Notes: a model not told the origin generated them from the letters alone. Counted from the first letter of the stretch, positions 1 to 9,953 are shown. The stretch is 64,000 bases of DNA from Kaistia adipata DSM 17808 (GCF_000423225.1 NZ_AUHO01000006.1:868001-932000), one strand, 5' to 3'. Translations and numbers: made by a program.

Positions 1-300
1 GGCGAGGGACGCCTCCACGGCCTGTTCGTTGAGCCGCCCGGTTCCGGCGATGCCGCGCCCGAGCCCGGCCAGCTCCTTCTCGTTGAACAGCGCCATCGGC
101 GACCGGCTCAGGCGCTCATAGACCACGAGGCGCACCGAGTTGGAGCCGATGTCGATGATCGCGACGGGACCGACGCCGCTCAGCCGTCCCGGCGCATACT
201 CATGCGTCTCTCCATCCTCCGCAAGGCATGCTTCGGCCTCAATGCTTGGCAGGTCGATTCCCGATCGATCGGGGCGAGCTGTTCTTGAGCGATTTTCCAC
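1..300 (-). CDS. ppx: Exopolyphosphatase Ppx/GppA, N-terminal part (cut by window edge)
   Basis: This is the first ~100 residues of a Ppx/GppA phosphatase, which removes terminal phosphates from polyphosphate or (p)ppGpp in the cytoplasm. The visible motif is [17 protein letters not shown], the phosphate-1 loop of the actin/ASKHA fold, followed by [14 protein letters not shown], which is typical of the family. No in-frame ATG precedes the motif. The best start is the GTG at 298-300, which overlaps the end of ppk by about 60 bases; a downstream CTG is less likely. It lies directly downstream of polyphosphate kinase on the same strand, so synthesis and breakdown of polyphosphate are co-transcribed. 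The start position is uncertain; the family call is firm. Confidence 0.9.
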   Translation of the reverse strand, partial: MENRSRTARPDRSGIDLPSIEAEACLAEDGETHEYAPGRLSGVGPVAIIDIGSNSVRLVVYERLSRSPMALFNEKELAGLGRGIAGTGRLNEQAVEASLA

Positions 301-2437
301 GGCCAGAGAGACTCGGGTTTGTCATGAAATAGGACTGGGCGTTGAAGATCTCTTCGCCCTTCCGCGGCACGATCCTTTGCGACGATCCATCCGGCTGGAT
401 CTCCCAGCTCTGCTGGTTGTCCTTCAGGTTGGCAACCATGATCTGATCGAGCACCTGCTCGTGCACGGTCGGATTCAGCATCGGGATCATCGCTTCCACG
501 CGACGATCGAGGTTACGAGGCATCATGTCGGCTGACCCGATATAAACGATCGCTTCCGGCGAGGGCAACCCGTGGCCATTGCCGAAGCAGAGAATCCGGG
601 CATGCTCCAGGAAGCGGCCGACGATCGACCGGGCGCGGATGCGGTCCGAAAGACCCGGCACGCCCGGCCGCAGGCAGCAGATGCCGCGGATCACCAGCTC
701 GACATCGACGCCAGCACGGCTGGCGTCGTAGAGCGCGTCGATGATCTGTGGATCGACGAGCGAGTTCATCTTCATCCAGATCGCGCCCGGCTTGCCGGCC
801 TTCACATGGTCGATCTCGGCGTAGATCAGGTCGAGGATGCGCTTGCGCAGGAAATGCGGCGAGGTCGACAGGCGCTCGATCTCGACCGGCTCCGTGTAGC
901 CGGTGATGTAGTTGAAGATGCGGGCGACGTCGCGGGCGATCGCCGGATCGTCCGAGAAATAGGACAGGTCCGTGTAAACGCGCGCCGTGATCGGATGATA
1001 GTTGCCCGTCCCGATATGGACGTAGCTGACGAGCTGGCCATTCTCGCGGCGCACGACCAGCGACAGCTTGGCGTGGGTCTTCAGCTCGATGAAGCCGTAG
1101 ACCACCTGCACGCCGGCGCGCTCGAGATCGCGCGCCCACTTGATGTTCGCCTCCTCGTCGAAGCGCGCCTTCAGCTCGACCAGCGCGGTCACGGACTTGC
1201 CGGCCTCGGCGGCCTCGGTCAGCGCCTTGACGATCGGGCTGTCCTTCGAGGTACGGTAGAGGGTCTGTTTGATGGCGACGACATCCGGATCGAGCGCCGC
1301 CTGGCGCAGATACTGCACCACGACGTCGAACGACTCGTAGGGGTGATGGACGATGAGGTCCTTGGCCCGGATCGCGGCGAAGCAGTCGCCGCCATTCTCG
1401 CGGATCCGCTCCGGGAACCGTGCCTGGTAGGGCGGGAACTTCAGGTTCGGGCGATCGATGCCGACGAGCTGCGACAGGTCGTTCAGCGCCAGCATGCCGT
1501 CGACCAGGAATATCTCGTCCGGCAGCACGGCAAGCGCGCCGGCGACGAAGTTGCGCAGCGCGTCGGGCGTCGCCGACTCGATCTCCAGGCGGATCACCGA
1601 ACCGCGTCGCCGGCGCTTCAGCGCTGATTCGAAGAAGCGAACGAGATCCTCGGCCTCTTCCTCGACCTCGATGTCGGAGTCACGGATGATGCGGAAGGCG
1701 CCGACGCCCTCGATCGCGTAGCTCGGGAACAGGCGCTGCGTGAACAGCGACACCGCGTTCTCGAGGCTGATGTAGCGGTCGACGCCGGGCTCGGTGGACG
1801 GCAGCTTGATGAAGCGATCGAGTGTCATCGGCACGCGCAGCAGCGCCGTCATCCGGCTGCCCGTCGCCGGACGGACCAGTTGCATGACCAGCGAGAAGCC
1901 GAGATTGGGGATGAACGGGAACGGATGCGCGGGATCGATGGCGAGCGGCGTCAGGACCGGAAAGACCGAATCCATGAAATAGCCCTCGAGCCAGGACCGC
2001 TCGCCCTCCTTCAGTTCGGTCGGATCGGTGAGGATGATGCCGGCGATGGCCAGTTCGCTGCGCAGCTCGGCCCAGCGGGTCTGCTGGTCGGAGGCGAGCG
2101 TCGAGACGGCCTCGGCGATCTTGGCGAGCTGCTCGCTCGGCGTCAGGCCGTCATCGCTCGTCATGCTGACGCCTTCGCGCTGCTGGCCCCTCAGGCCGGC
2201 GACGCGCACCATGAAGAACTCGTCGAGATTATTGGCCGAAATCGACAGGAAGCGCAGCCGCTCGAGCAGCGGGTGATGGGCGTTGCCGGCCTCCTCGAGC
2301 ACCCGGCGATTGAACTCCAGCCAGGACAGCTCGCGATTGATGAAGCGCTCCGGACTGTGGCGCAGGCGATCCACGGCCTCGGCGTCGATCTTGATCGCGG
2401 CCAGCGCCGCCTTCGCATCGGGGTTCTTCTGGTCCAT
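239..2437 (-). CDS. ppk: Polyphosphate kinase 1
   Basis: Ppk1 reversibly transfers the gamma phosphate of ATP to a growing polyphosphate chain. The 732-residue product has the family order: an N domain ([20 protein letters not shown] near residue 35), a head domain, and two phospholipase-D-like C domains. The autophosphorylated histidine lies in [21 protein letters not shown]. Length is normal for Ppk1. The ATG at 2437 (MDQKNPDAK) is preferred over an in-frame GTG at 2473, because the extra 12 residues look unlike coding sequence of the family. It is the third gene of a minus-strand perM-hdaA-ppk-ppx run, a common Rhizobiales arrangement. Two adjacent palindromes lie between hdaA and ppk (2477-2505). 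Confidence 0.96.
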   Translation of the reverse strand: MDQKNPDAKAALAAIKIDAEAVDRLRHSPERFINRELSWLEFNRRVLEEAGNAHHPLLERLRFLSISANNLDEFFMVRVAGLRGQQREGVSMTSDDGLTPSEQLAKIAEAVSTLASDQQTRWAELRSELAIAGIILTDPTELKEGERSWLEGYFMDSVFPVLTPLAIDPAHPFPFIPNLGFSLVMQLVRPATGSRMTALLRVPMTLDRFIKLPSTEPGVDRYISLENAVSLFTQRLFPSYAIEGVGAFRIIRDSDIEVEEEAEDLVRFFESALKRRRRGSVIRLEIESATPDALRNFVAGALAVLPDEIFLVDGMLALNDLSQLVGIDRPNLKFPPYQARFPERIRENGGDCFAAIRAKDLIVHHPYESFDVVVQYLRQAALDPDVVAIKQTLYRTSKDSPIVKALTEAAEAGKSVTALVELKARFDEEANIKWARDLERAGVQVVYGFIELKTHAKLSLVVRRENGQLVSYVHIGTGNYHPITARVYTDLSYFSDDPAIARDVARIFNYITGYTEPVEIERLSTSPHFLRKRILDLIYAEIDHVKAGKPGAIWMKMNSLVDPQIIDALYDASRAGVDVELVIRGICCLRPGVPGLSDRIRARSIVGRFLEHARILCFGNGHGLPSPEAIVYIGSADMMPRNLDRRVEAMIPMLNPTVHEQVLDQIMVANLKDNQQSWEIQPDGSSQRIVPRKGEEIFNAQSYFMTNPSLSGRGKSLKNSSPRSIGNRPAKH

Positions 2438-2476
2438 GACTCTAATCCACTCGCGTTCCGCCCGAGGATACACGCG

Positions 2477-2505
2477 AATTGTGACAATTGCGTCATGGAT
2501 GACGC
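2477..2505. promoter_or_regulatory. Two adjacent palindromes upstream of ppk
   Basis: AATTGTGACAATT (2477-2489, 6-1-6 inverted repeat) is followed directly by GCGTCATGGATGACGC (2490-2505, 7-2-7 inverted repeat). They fill the only gap between hdaA and ppk. The first looks like a dimeric-regulator operator. The second could be an operator or an RNA hairpin. No T-tract follows on the minus strand, so a simple terminator is unlikely. Function is inferred only. Confidence 0.4.
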
Positions 2506-2517
2506 CCGTCCCGATCT

Positions 2518-3222
2518 TTAGTCGTCGAAGGGTAGCTCCGGCTCGTCGCCGGCCTCGCGCGCCAGGACCGTCGCCGCCAGATGGCGGGAAATCGGCCGCC
2601 CGGCGGCCAGGGCCTCGCGATCGAGCAGCTCGACCAGCCGGTTGGCCGCGCCGAGCGAGCGCTCCATGCGCTGACTGATGAAGTCAACCACCGCCGGATC
2701 GACGGCGAGCTGGCGGTCGGCGAACAGCTTGAAGATGACGCGGGCGAGCAGATCATCCTCCGGCTCGCTCAATTCCGCCGGCACGGCGGCGCGCAGGCGC
2801 GAGGCCAGGTCCGGCAAGTCGAACTGGAGCGCCGAGACGGGAACGCGGCTGGTCAGGAGCGCCGAGACACGGCGCTCCCGGATCAGGTTGAGCAGATGAA
2901 ACAGCGCCGGCTGCGAAACGCCATCCTCATGCAGGTCCTCGACCAGGACGGGGCGGTCGCCGACGACGCCGTCGAGCGACGCCGTGGCGAGGTCGCGCGC
3001 CGCGATCTCGCCGGCGCCAGCGGCGACCTTCCAGATCTGGCCGAGATGCGTCTTGCCCGAACCGACGGGCCCGACGAGGACGGCGACGGGATTGGGCCAG
3101 TCCGGATGACGGTCGACCAGCGCGACCGCCGAATCATTGGCCCTGCCGACGACGAAGTCCGCCCGAGTCATGGCGGCGCTGTGCGGCAGGGAGAGCGGCA
3201 GCTGCCGCAGCGGATCACTCAT
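2518..3222 (-). CDS. hdaA: DnaA-inactivator homologue HdaA (Hda family)
   Basis: HdaA is a DnaA-related AAA+ protein that, with the sliding clamp, stimulates ATP hydrolysis by DnaA and limits re-initiation of replication. The N-terminus carries a clamp-binding-type motif QLPLSLP at residues 7-13. The Walker A is GPVGSGKTH near residue 51, the Walker B region is VLVEDLH, and a sensor-2-like helix reads [15 protein letters not shown]. At 234 residues it has Hda size and lacks the DNA-binding domain IV of DnaA. The ATG at 3222 is preferred; an upstream in-frame TTG at 3231 adds only three residues. It sits 27 bases downstream of the PerM-type permease, as in other Rhizobiales. Confidence 0.88.
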   Translation of the reverse strand: MSDPLRQLPLSLPHSAAMTRADFVVGRANDSAVALVDRHPDWPNPVAVLVGPVGSGKTHLGQIWKVAAGAGEIAARDLATASLDGVVGDRPVLVEDLHEDGVSQPALFHLLNLIRERRVSALLTSRVPVSALQFDLPDLASRLRAAVPAELSEPEDDLLARVIFKLFADRQLAVDPAVVDFISQRMERSLGAANRLVELLDREALAAGRPISRHLAATVLAREAGDEPELPFDD

Positions 3223-3249
3223 GATACTCAACGCTCGAACGATGGCCGA

Positions 3250-4338
3250 TCAGGAACGCGCGGATGGCTCGTCCCCACCGGTCCGCCCGCGATAGATCGG
3301 GCTGGTCAGATAGCGCGACAGCGCGAAGCGCATCAAGACCGCGACCGCCGCGGCAGCCGGCACCGCGATCAGCAATCCCACGAAACCGAACAGGGCGCCG
3401 AAGGCGAACAACGCGAACATCAGCCAGACCGGATGCAGGCCGACGGCGCCGCCGACCAGGCGCGGCTGCAGGATGTTGCCCTCGACGAACTGGCCCACGG
3501 CGAAGACCAGGACCGTCGCGCCGATCCACTGCCATTCCGGCCAGAACTGCACGATGGCGACGCCGACGCCGACGACGAAACCGACGGTCGTGCCGACATA
3601 GGGAATGAAGGAGAGGATGCCCGCGCCGATGCCGATCAGCAGGCCGAAATTCACGCCGACCAGCATCAGGCCGAAGGCATAGATGCAGCCGAGCAGGATG
3701 CAGACCAGCCCCTGCCCCCGAACGAAACCGGCAATGGCATGGTCGATGTCGCGGGCGATGCCACGGACCGTCTCGACATAGTCGCGCGGCACCCAGCTGT
3801 CGATGCGGGCGACCATGCGGTCCCAGTCGATCAGCATGTAGAAGGCGACCACCGGCGTGACCACGAACAGGGCGGCGATATCCATCAGCGCCGCGCCGCC
3901 GCTCCAGATCGACTTGAGCAGAGTCGAAAGCCAGCCGGCCGCCTCGCTCATCAGCGTGCCCATGGAGCTCTTCAGCTGATCGGCGTCGATCTGCAGCATC
4001 TGGCCGGCTCGCGTCCGCAGCATCGCCTCGATCAGCGCCTGCAATTGCTGCGCGTAGATCGGGATCTTCTCGATGAATCCGGCGAGTTGGTTCGCCAGCA
4101 GCGGCACCAGCAGCAGCACAAGCAGCACGAGCAGGACGACGAAACCGACCAGGATCACCAGGGAGGCCGACAACCGGCTCAGGCCGCGCCGCTCAAGCCA
4201 GTCGGCGATCGGATCGAGCCCATAGGCCACGGCCATGCCCGCCACGAAGGGCAGCAGCACATTGCTGAAGACGACCAGGAAGGCGACAAAGACCAGGAAC
4301 AGGCCCAGCCAGAACAAGATCTGACGCTGCAGATTCAC
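3250..4338 (-). CDS. AI-2E family transporter (PerM type)
   Basis: This 362-residue inner-membrane protein belongs to the AI-2E/PerM family of putative exporters, whose substrate is usually unknown. Hydrophobic segments occur at the N-terminus (FWLGLFLVFVAFLVVF), around the G-rich motif IGAGILSFIPYVGT, and in a C-terminal run. A longer reading from 4416 is possible. The GTG at 4338 is chosen because AGGAAGAGGGGG lies about 10 bases upstream and the protein then starts at NLQRQILFW, as homologues do. It heads the perM-hdaA-ppk-ppx transcript and is divergent from the ligase gene at 4446. Confidence 0.85.
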   Translation of the reverse strand: MNLQRQILFWLGLFLVFVAFLVVFSNVLLPFVAGMAVAYGLDPIADWLERRGLSRLSASLVILVGFVVLLVLLVLLLVPLLANQLAGFIEKIPIYAQQLQALIEAMLRTRAGQMLQIDADQLKSSMGTLMSEAAGWLSTLLKSIWSGGAALMDIAALFVVTPVVAFYMLIDWDRMVARIDSWVPRDYVETVRGIARDIDHAIAGFVRGQGLVCILLGCIYAFGLMLVGVNFGLLIGIGAGILSFIPYVGTTVGFVVGVGVAIVQFWPEWQWIGATVLVFAVGQFVEGNILQPRLVGGAVGLHPVWLMFALFAFGALFGFVGLLIAVPAAAAVAVLMRFALSRYLTSPIYRGRTGGDEPSARS

Positions 4339-4445
4339 GGCGGTGCCGCCCCCTCTTCCTCGATCAGTCGGACCACCTGGCACGACCCGACAGGCTCCAG
4401 ATAGGGCCTGCATCAATTCAGGGTCAAGGATAGCGCGGCGCGGTT

Positions 4446-5951
4446 GTGTCAGACACCACAGACAAGCGCGGTGCCCTGTGGCAGTGTCGGCCCATGTTCG
4501 CGCATGTTCCAGCCTCGGCCCGCGTCGTCGACGCGCGCACCGGAGAGACCTTCGACCGCGCCGCCCTCGCCGCCGCGATTCATGATCGTGCCGTGGCGCT
4601 GCGCGGCGGCGGCGCGACCAGGGGCGACCGCGTTGCCGTGGCGCACGGATCGCCGGCCGGCATGCTTATCGACCTGTTCGCGATCTGGCGCATCGGCGCC
4701 GCGGCGGTACTGCTTTCCAAGAACATCACCGCCAGCGAACGGGCCAACGTGATCGCGACGGTGCGCCCCGCGCTCTGGGTCGGCCCCGTGGAAGACGGCC
4801 ACCTCCCCCATCTGCCGCCGGCGGAGCCCGCTTCCGGAGCCAGCCTCGCCAGCGCCGCCGACGAGCTCGACGACGCGACGCTGGACGCGCCGGCGCTGAT
4901 CCTGATGACGTCGGGCACGACGGCGACGCCGAAGGGCGTCGTGCACAGCCGCCGCTCGCTCGCCGCGCGGATCGCGCTCAACATCGCCCATATCCCGCCA
5001 GACGCGCTGGCGGAGACGCTGTCGCTGCTGCCGATGCATTTCGGGCATGGCCTGATCGGCAATTGCCTGACGCCGCTCCTCGCCGGCACGCGCCTGCACC
5101 TGATGCCCGATCCCGGCCCGATCGGACTGGCGCGCCTGGGTCCGCTGATCGACGCGCAGGGCATATCTTTCCTAAGCTCGGTGCCGTCGCTCTGGCGCGT
5201 CGCCATGAAGACAAGCCCGAAACCGGAGCGCGGATCGCTGCAGCGCGTGCATGTCGGCTCGGCCCCGCTCTCCGTCGAGCTCTGGCGCGCCATCATGGAC
5301 TGGGCGGGCACGGAGCACGTCGTCAACATGTACGGCATCACCGAGACCGCGAACTGGATCGGAGGCCACGACGCTGCCGAGGCCCCGCCGGCCGATGGCC
5401 TGGTGGGACGGGCCTGGGGCGGCGCGATCCGCGTCATCGGCGAGGACGGCGCGCTGCGCGATCGCGGTCGTGGCGAGGTCGTCGTGGCGACGCCAGGGCT
5501 GATGCAGGGCTATCTCGACCAGCCGACGCTCACGGATGTGGCGATAAGGGGCGGCTGGTTCCTGACCGGCGACACCGGCGAGATCGACGCCGATGGGCGG
5601 CTCAGCATCGTCGGGCGCCTGAAGCACGAGATCAACCGGGGCGGCATCAAGATCCCGGCCGAGGAGATCGACCTCCTGCTCGAGCGCCACCCCGACGTCG
5701 TCGAGGCATGCGCCTTCGCCCATCCCGACCCGATCAGCGGCGAGACGATCGCCGTCGCGGTCGTGCTCCGCGCCGAAGCGAGCGCGGACGAGGCCGCGCT
5801 CCGGCAATGGTGCCGTACCCAGATCCGCGCCGAGGCCGTGCCCGAATACATCCGCGTCGTCGAGGCGCTGCCGCGTAACGAGCGGGGCAAGCTCGACCGG
5901 CGCCGCACGGCGGAACTCTTCCAGACGAGACGGAGCATGCCGGCGGAATGA
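4446..5951 (+). CDS. Adenylate-forming acyl/amino-acid ligase (class I, stand-alone)
   Basis: This is a 501-residue ANL-superfamily enzyme predicted to adenylate a carboxylic or amino acid. The core motifs are present in order: the P-loop LMTSGTTATPKGV (residues 153-165), NMYGITETAN (294-303), GWFLTGDTGEIDADG (370-384), GRLKHEINRGGIKIPAEEID (390-409) and the C-terminal PRNERGKLDR with the catalytic lysine near 482. The stop overlaps the next gene, a 73-residue acyl carrier protein, by ATGA, so the activated acid is probably loaded onto that carrier. The start is a GTG; an in-frame ATG at 4494 is an alternative and neither has a strong ribosome site. The substrate is not predictable by eye. 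Confidence 0.85.
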   Translation: MSDTTDKRGALWQCRPMFAHVPASARVVDARTGETFDRAALAAAIHDRAVALRGGGATRGDRVAVAHGSPAGMLIDLFAIWRIGAAAVLLSKNITASERANVIATVRPALWVGPVEDGHLPHLPPAEPASGASLASAADELDDATLDAPALILMTSGTTATPKGVVHSRRSLAARIALNIAHIPPDALAETLSLLPMHFGHGLIGNCLTPLLAGTRLHLMPDPGPIGLARLGPLIDAQGISFLSSVPSLWRVAMKTSPKPERGSLQRVHVGSAPLSVELWRAIMDWAGTEHVVNMYGITETANWIGGHDAAEAPPADGLVGRAWGGAIRVIGEDGALRDRGRGEVVVATPGLMQGYLDQPTLTDVAIRGGWFLTGDTGEIDADGRLSIVGRLKHEINRGGIKIPAEEIDLLLERHPDVVEACAFAHPDPISGETIAVAVVLRAEASADEAALRQWCRTQIRAEAVPEYIRVVEALPRNERGKLDRRRTAELFQTRRSMPAE

Positions 5952-6169
5952 ACGCGCTCGACCAGGCCCGCCGCATCATCGCCGAAGCGCTGGCTCTGCC
6001 CACGGATCTCGCGCCTATGGACGGATCCATGGAAACCCTGCCCGAATGGGACAGCATCGGCCATGTCCGGATCGTCCTAGCCGTCGAAGCGGCGATCGGG
6101 CGCCCGCTGCCGCCCGACGCGATGCTCGGCGCGATCGACGTCCCGTCCGTCGCCGCCTTGCTAGACTGA
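5948..6169 (+). CDS. Dedicated acyl/peptidyl carrier protein
   Basis: This 73-residue four-helix carrier protein has the phosphopantetheine attachment serine at residue 36 in EWDSIGHVRIV, where most carriers read DSL. It is not the housekeeping fatty-acid carrier, which is at 52448-52684. ATGA overlap with the upstream ligase implies translational coupling and equal dosage. The GNAT gene follows after 29 bases. The presumed role is to hold the acyl or aminoacyl group made by the ligase as a thioester for transfer. Family assignment is good; the pathway is inferred from context. Confidence 0.85.
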   Translation: MNALDQARRIIAEALALPTDLAPMDGSMETLPEWDSIGHVRIVLAVEAAIGRPLPPDAMLGAIDVPSVAALLD

Positions 6170-6198
6170 GCCCAGCCCGCCCGCTCCCCGGTGATGCC

Positions 6199-6825
6199 AT
6201 GTTCAAGTCGCTGCTGAGACGCCTGAAGCCTCTTCCCCGGGTCGTGATCGAGACCGAGCGCTTCACCCTGCGCGGCGTGTCGCGCGAATGGCTCGGCCGC
6301 CACAGCTTCCGCTGGGCCGAGAACGAAGCGTTCCTGGATGGCCTTGGCTGGCCGCCAGGGCCCTATACGCGGCGCAAATGGACACGCCGCTTCACCCGCT
6401 CGGACAATCGCAAGGTCTTCCATTTCGCCATTTTTCCGCGCGGCAGCGACCATCTGATCGGCTCGCATGGTGTCTTCTTCACCGAACCCGGAAGCGCCCT
6501 GCTCTACGTCGCCATCGGCGATCTCGAATGGTGGGGCAAGGGCGTCGTGCAGGAGGTCCGCGCCGCGCTGCTGGACTTCGTCTTCGACAAGGCCGGCGGT
6601 CATCGCGCCTATGGCCAGGTGCACGGACGCAACGCCGCCTCGATGTACAACTACCAACGCCTCGGCTTCCGCCACGAGGGCACGATGCGGCAGCAGCGGC
6701 TGCTGCCGCGTTCCAACGAACGCGTCGACCTGGTGATGTTCGGCCTGCTCAAGGAGGAATGGCTGGCGCGCCGAAGCGTGCGTGAAATGCGCCCCGATCC
6801 GCCATCGACCCGGAATACGGGTTGA
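6199..6825 (+). CDS. GNAT acyltransferase (RimJ/RimL type)
   Basis: This 208-residue enzyme is of the Acetyltransf_3 type: [15 protein letters not shown] at the N-terminus, the cofactor-binding region [19 protein letters not shown], and the conserved [23 protein letters not shown] followed by EGTMRQQ. Such enzymes move an acyl group from CoA, or sometimes from a carrier protein, onto an amine. The ATG at 6199 (MFKSLLRRL) is chosen because upstream in-frame sequence is arginine-rich and overlaps the carrier gene out of frame. Being third in the ligase-ACP-GNAT run, it may use the acyl-ACP as donor. The acceptor is unknown. Confidence 0.82.
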   Translation: MFKSLLRRLKPLPRVVIETERFTLRGVSREWLGRHSFRWAENEAFLDGLGWPPGPYTRRKWTRRFTRSDNRKVFHFAIFPRGSDHLIGSHGVFFTEPGSALLYVAIGDLEWWGKGVVQEVRAALLDFVFDKAGGHRAYGQVHGRNAASMYNYQRLGFRHEGTMRQQRLLPRSNERVDLVMFGLLKEEWLARRSVREMRPDPPSTRNTG

Positions 6826-6877
6826 CGACGACGGCGTGGATGTGGTCCTCCCTGCCCAAAGCAACCGGGATCCTTCG

Positions 6878-7951
6878 ATGACCGAAAAGTCCAGCGTCAA
6901 AAACGCCCTCAGCTATGCCGACGCTGGTGTCGATATCGACGCCGGCAACCGTCTCGTCGACATGATCAAGCCGTTCGTGAAGGCGACCCGCCGCCCCGGC
7001 GCGGATGCCGATATCGGCGGTTTTGGGGGAATCTTCGACCCGAAGGCGGCCGGCTACACCGATCCGCTGCTGGTCGCCGCCAATGACGGCGTCGGCACGA
7101 AGCTGAAGGTCGCGATCGACACCGGCATCCACGACACGGTCGGCATCGACCTTGTCGCCATGTGCGTCAACGACCTAGTCGTCCAGGGCGCCGAGCCGCT
7201 GTTCTTCCTCGACTACTTCGCCACCGGAAAACTGGATCCGAACGAGGCCGCGACGGTCGTCGCCGGCATCGCCGAGGGCTGCCGCATCGCCGGCGCCGCG
7301 CTGATCGGCGGCGAGACGGCCGAGATGCCGGGTCTCTACAAGGCCGGCGACTACGACCTCGCCGGCTTCGCGGTGGGCGCCGTCGAGCGCACCGGCCTGC
7401 TGCCGCGTCCGGATGTCGCCGACGGCGACGTGCTGCTCGGCCTCGCCTCCTCCGGCGTGCACTCGAACGGCTTCTCGCTCGTCCGCAAGATCGTCGAGCT
7501 GTCCGGTCTCGGCTTCGATGCGCCGGCGCCGTTCGCGCCAGAATTCACGCTCGGCCGCGCGTTGCTGGCACCGACGCGGATCTATGTGAAGCCACTGCTC
7601 GCAGCGATCCGCGCGACCGGCGGGATCAAGGCGATGGCCCACATCACCGGCGGCGGTTTCGTCGACAACATTCCGCGCGTCCTGCCGGATGCGCTCGCCG
7701 CCTCCGTCGACCTCGACGCCGTCGCCGTGCCGCCGGTCTTCGGCTGGCTCGCCCGCACCGGCGGGGTCGCCGAGCGCGAGATGCTGCGCACCTTCAACTG
7801 CGGCGTCGGCATGATCGTCGTCGTCGCTCCCGAGGCGGCGGATGCAGTCACGGCAGCGCTTGCCGCGGAGGGCGAGACGGTGATGCGCCTCGGCACGCTG
7901 GTGCCGCGCGACGGCGAAGGCGTTGAATTCTCCGGCGCCCTGGCGCTCTGA
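6878..7951 (+). CDS. purM: Phosphoribosylformylglycinamidine cyclo-ligase
   Basis: PurM (AIR synthetase) converts FGAM to aminoimidazole ribotide with ATP in purine synthesis. The 357-residue product shows [20 protein letters not shown] at the N-terminus, FGGIFDPK, the metal/ATP region [21 protein letters not shown] and [13 protein letters not shown]. The ATG at 6878 gives the usual N-terminus [18 protein letters not shown]; an upstream in-frame ATG overlaps the GNAT gene and is rejected. purN follows after two bases, so the pair is one operon. Confidence 0.97.
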   Translation: MTEKSSVKNALSYADAGVDIDAGNRLVDMIKPFVKATRRPGADADIGGFGGIFDPKAAGYTDPLLVAANDGVGTKLKVAIDTGIHDTVGIDLVAMCVNDLVVQGAEPLFFLDYFATGKLDPNEAATVVAGIAEGCRIAGAALIGGETAEMPGLYKAGDYDLAGFAVGAVERTGLLPRPDVADGDVLLGLASSGVHSNGFSLVRKIVELSGLGFDAPAPFAPEFTLGRALLAPTRIYVKPLLAAIRATGGIKAMAHITGGGFVDNIPRVLPDALAASVDLDAVAVPPVFGWLARTGGVAEREMLRTFNCGVGMIVVVAPEAADAVTAALAAEGETVMRLGTLVPRDGEGVEFSGALAL

Positions 7952-7953
7952 TC

Positions 7954-8616
7954 ATGGCGAGAAAACGCGTCGCGATCCTGATCTCGGGCCGCGGCTCGAA
8001 CATGACGGCCCTGATCGAGGCCGCCGCCGATCCGGACTTCCCGGCCGAGATCGCGCTCGTCCTGTCGAACCGCGCCGACGCGGGCGGCCTCGCGCGCGCG
8101 GCCGAAGCCGGCATCGCCACGGCGGTGATCCCGCACAAGCAGTTCCCCGATCGCGCCGCCTTCGACGCGGCGATGGACGAACGACTGCGCGCCGAGAAGA
8201 TCGATCTCGTCTGCCTCGCCGGCTTCATGCGGCTGCTGACCGCCGGCTTCGTCGAAGCCTGGCGCGACCGGATGATCAACATCCATCCGTCGCTGCTGCC
8301 GCTCTTCCCCGGCCTTGACACCCATGCCCGCGCCATCGATGCCGGCATGCGGCTGGCGGGCTGCACCGTGCATTTCGTCCGCGCCGAGATGGATTCCGGC
8401 CCGATCATCGGCCAAGCGGCGGTTCCCGTCGCGCTCGACGACACGCCGGAAACGCTGGCGAAGCGCGTGCTGACGGCCGAGCACGAGCTCTATCCACTGG
8501 CGCTCGCGCTCGTCGCCAGCGGCATCGCGACCGTCGAGAATGAGCGGCTGAAGCTTCGCGCCGACATGCCGGCGGACCTTGGCGGCATGCTGACGGCGCC
8601 CGCCTTCGGGCAATAG
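7954..8616 (+). CDS. purN: Phosphoribosylglycinamide formyltransferase
   Basis: PurN transfers a formyl group from 10-formyl-THF to GAR. The protein begins KRVAILISGRGSNMTALIEAA, the substrate phosphate loop. It contains LAGFMRLLTAGFVEAWRDRMINIHPSLLPLFPGLDTHARAID, with the catalytic asparagine and histidine of the INIHPSLLP motif, and GCTVHFVRAEMDSGPII with the catalytic aspartate. At 220 residues it has normal length. It starts two bases after purM stops, and a hairpin at 8650-8668 lies beyond its end. Confidence 0.97.
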   Translation: MARKRVAILISGRGSNMTALIEAAADPDFPAEIALVLSNRADAGGLARAAEAGIATAVIPHKQFPDRAAFDAAMDERLRAEKIDLVCLAGFMRLLTAGFVEAWRDRMINIHPSLLPLFPGLDTHARAIDAGMRLAGCTVHFVRAEMDSGPIIGQAAVPVALDDTPETLAKRVLTAEHELYPLALALVASGIATVENERLKLRADMPADLGGMLTAPAFGQ

Positions 8617-8649
8617 CTCCCGACACAAGCGGCACGGCACAGCGCGGAT

Positions 8650-8668
8650 AGGGGCGACAAGCGCCCCT
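8650..8668. terminator. Hairpin between convergent purN and MgtC/DUF4010 gene
   Basis: AGGGGCG and CGCCCCT form a 7-bp stem around the loop ACAAG, between the convergent stops at 8616 and 8682. There is no T-tract, so it is a plausible but weak bidirectional terminator. Confidence 0.45.
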
Positions 8669-8681
8669 GCCGCGCGATGCG

Positions 8682-9953
8682 TCAGCCCACCAGGGTCCAG
8701 CTCAGCCAGAACACGAGCGTTCCGACCAGGAGCGTGGCGGCGGAGACCAAAGCGAAGCGCCAGCCATACCGGCGGCTGCCCGCCCCGACGGCGTAGATCG
8801 CCTTGGCGACGGTGTTGGTTCCAACGGCCGCCGCGATCGCCGATGCCCCGATTCCGACCTCCAGCTTCGGCAGACCCGCCACCGTCACCGTGACGGCGTC
8901 GACGTCGCCGATGCCCGCCAACGCCGATGCCAGCACGATGCCGGCAGATCCGAAGGCGGCAGAGGCCGCACGGACCACGAAGCCGACGGCGCCCAAAAAC
9001 AACGCCATCTTGATCACGCCGGCGAGGTCGAACGGATTGCCCATGGTTCCGGCCTCATGCGTCGCGCCGTCCCTCCCCCGCACCAGCCAGGCGGCGCCGG
9101 CCGCCATGACGAGCGCGCCGACGATGAACGACGGCAGCAGGAGCCAGCCGAGTGACGGCGCCAGTCCGAGCACCAGCGCCCCGGTCCGCAGATAGGACGA
9201 ACTGCCCGCGACCGCGGCGCCCGCCGCAAGCCCGTCGGCGTCGCCTCCAGCCGCGGCGCGGCGTGCATTCTCGAGCGTCACGGCCGTCGACGAGACCAAT
9301 CCACCCGCCGCACCAGCCGCCATCTCACCGCGCCCGGAACCGAGCAGGCGAACGGCGACGTAGCCAACGAAGGATATGGCGGCCAGCAGGATGGCGAGCG
9401 TCCAGACGGCGCGCAGCGAGATTCCGCCGAAGGGCCCATAGGGCGTGTTCGGCAGAAGCGGCAGGATCACGAAGGTCATCGCCAGCAGGATGATGGCCGA
9501 ACGCAGCTCGACCCAGCTCAACCGCTCGATGAACTGATGCAGCGGCCCCCGGCTTGCCAGGATCGCGGTCAGCGCGACGCCTCCCGCCGCGGCGAGCCGC
9601 AGATCGCTGAGCACGGCGAGCACGCCGAACAGAAACGTCGCCATAGCCGCGACCACGGTCGTGACGCTGAAGTCGCCCTCGACGACGGCCTCGCGCAGCT
9701 TGTACCAGGCAAAGACCGCCGAGAACGCCAGGAAGATGATACCGGTCAGGATCCCGACCTGGCTGCCGGCCGGCAGCGCCTTTTCGATCAGGCCGGTGCA
9801 GCCGCCCAGCATGCCGATCAGCGCGAATGTCCGGATCCCCGCCGTTCGCAGTCCCGGCGCGGCCTCACGCTCGCGCCAATGACGCTCGACGCCGACCAGA
9901 AGGCCGATCGCAACGGCCAGGGCCAATCGGTAATAGGGCTCGAACTCGCTCAC
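8682..9953 (-). CDS. MgtC/SapB family membrane protein with DUF4010 domain
   Basis: This is a 423-residue polytopic membrane protein. The N-terminal ~140 residues are MgtC/SapB-like (LALAVAIGLLVGVERHWRER and RTFALIGMLGG). The C-terminal ~250 residues correspond to DUF4010, with many alanine/glycine-rich transmembrane helices and AAGAAGGLVSSTAVTLENARR. About a dozen membrane spans can be counted. The family is widespread in proteobacteria; its transport role, if any, is not established. It is monocistronic here, convergent with purN and divergent from the GFA-family gene at 10095. Confidence 0.85.
   Translation of the reverse strand: MSEFEPYYRLALAVAIGLLVGVERHWREREAAPGLRTAGIRTFALIGMLGGCTGLIEKALPAGSQVGILTGIIFLAFSAVFAWYKLREAVVEGDFSVTTVVAAMATFLFGVLAVLSDLRLAAAGGVALTAILASRGPLHQFIERLSWVELRSAIILLAMTFVILPLLPNTPYGPFGGISLRAVWTLAILLAAISFVGYVAVRLLGSGRGEMAAGAAGGLVSSTAVTLENARRAAAGGDADGLAAGAAVAGSSSYLRTGALVLGLAPSLGWLLLPSFIVGALVMAAGAAWLVRGRDGATHEAGTMGNPFDLAGVIKMALFLGAVGFVVRAASAAFGSAGIVLASALAGIGDVDAVTVTVAGLPKLEVGIGASAIAAAVGTNTVAKAIYAVGAGSRRYGWRFALVSAATLLVGTLVFWLSWTLVG

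Noticed and set aside
2581-4404. Plus-strand open frame opposite hdaA and perM
   Set aside because: It reads as repetitive Asp/Gln/Arg sequence, without a start site or homology, opposite two conserved genes.
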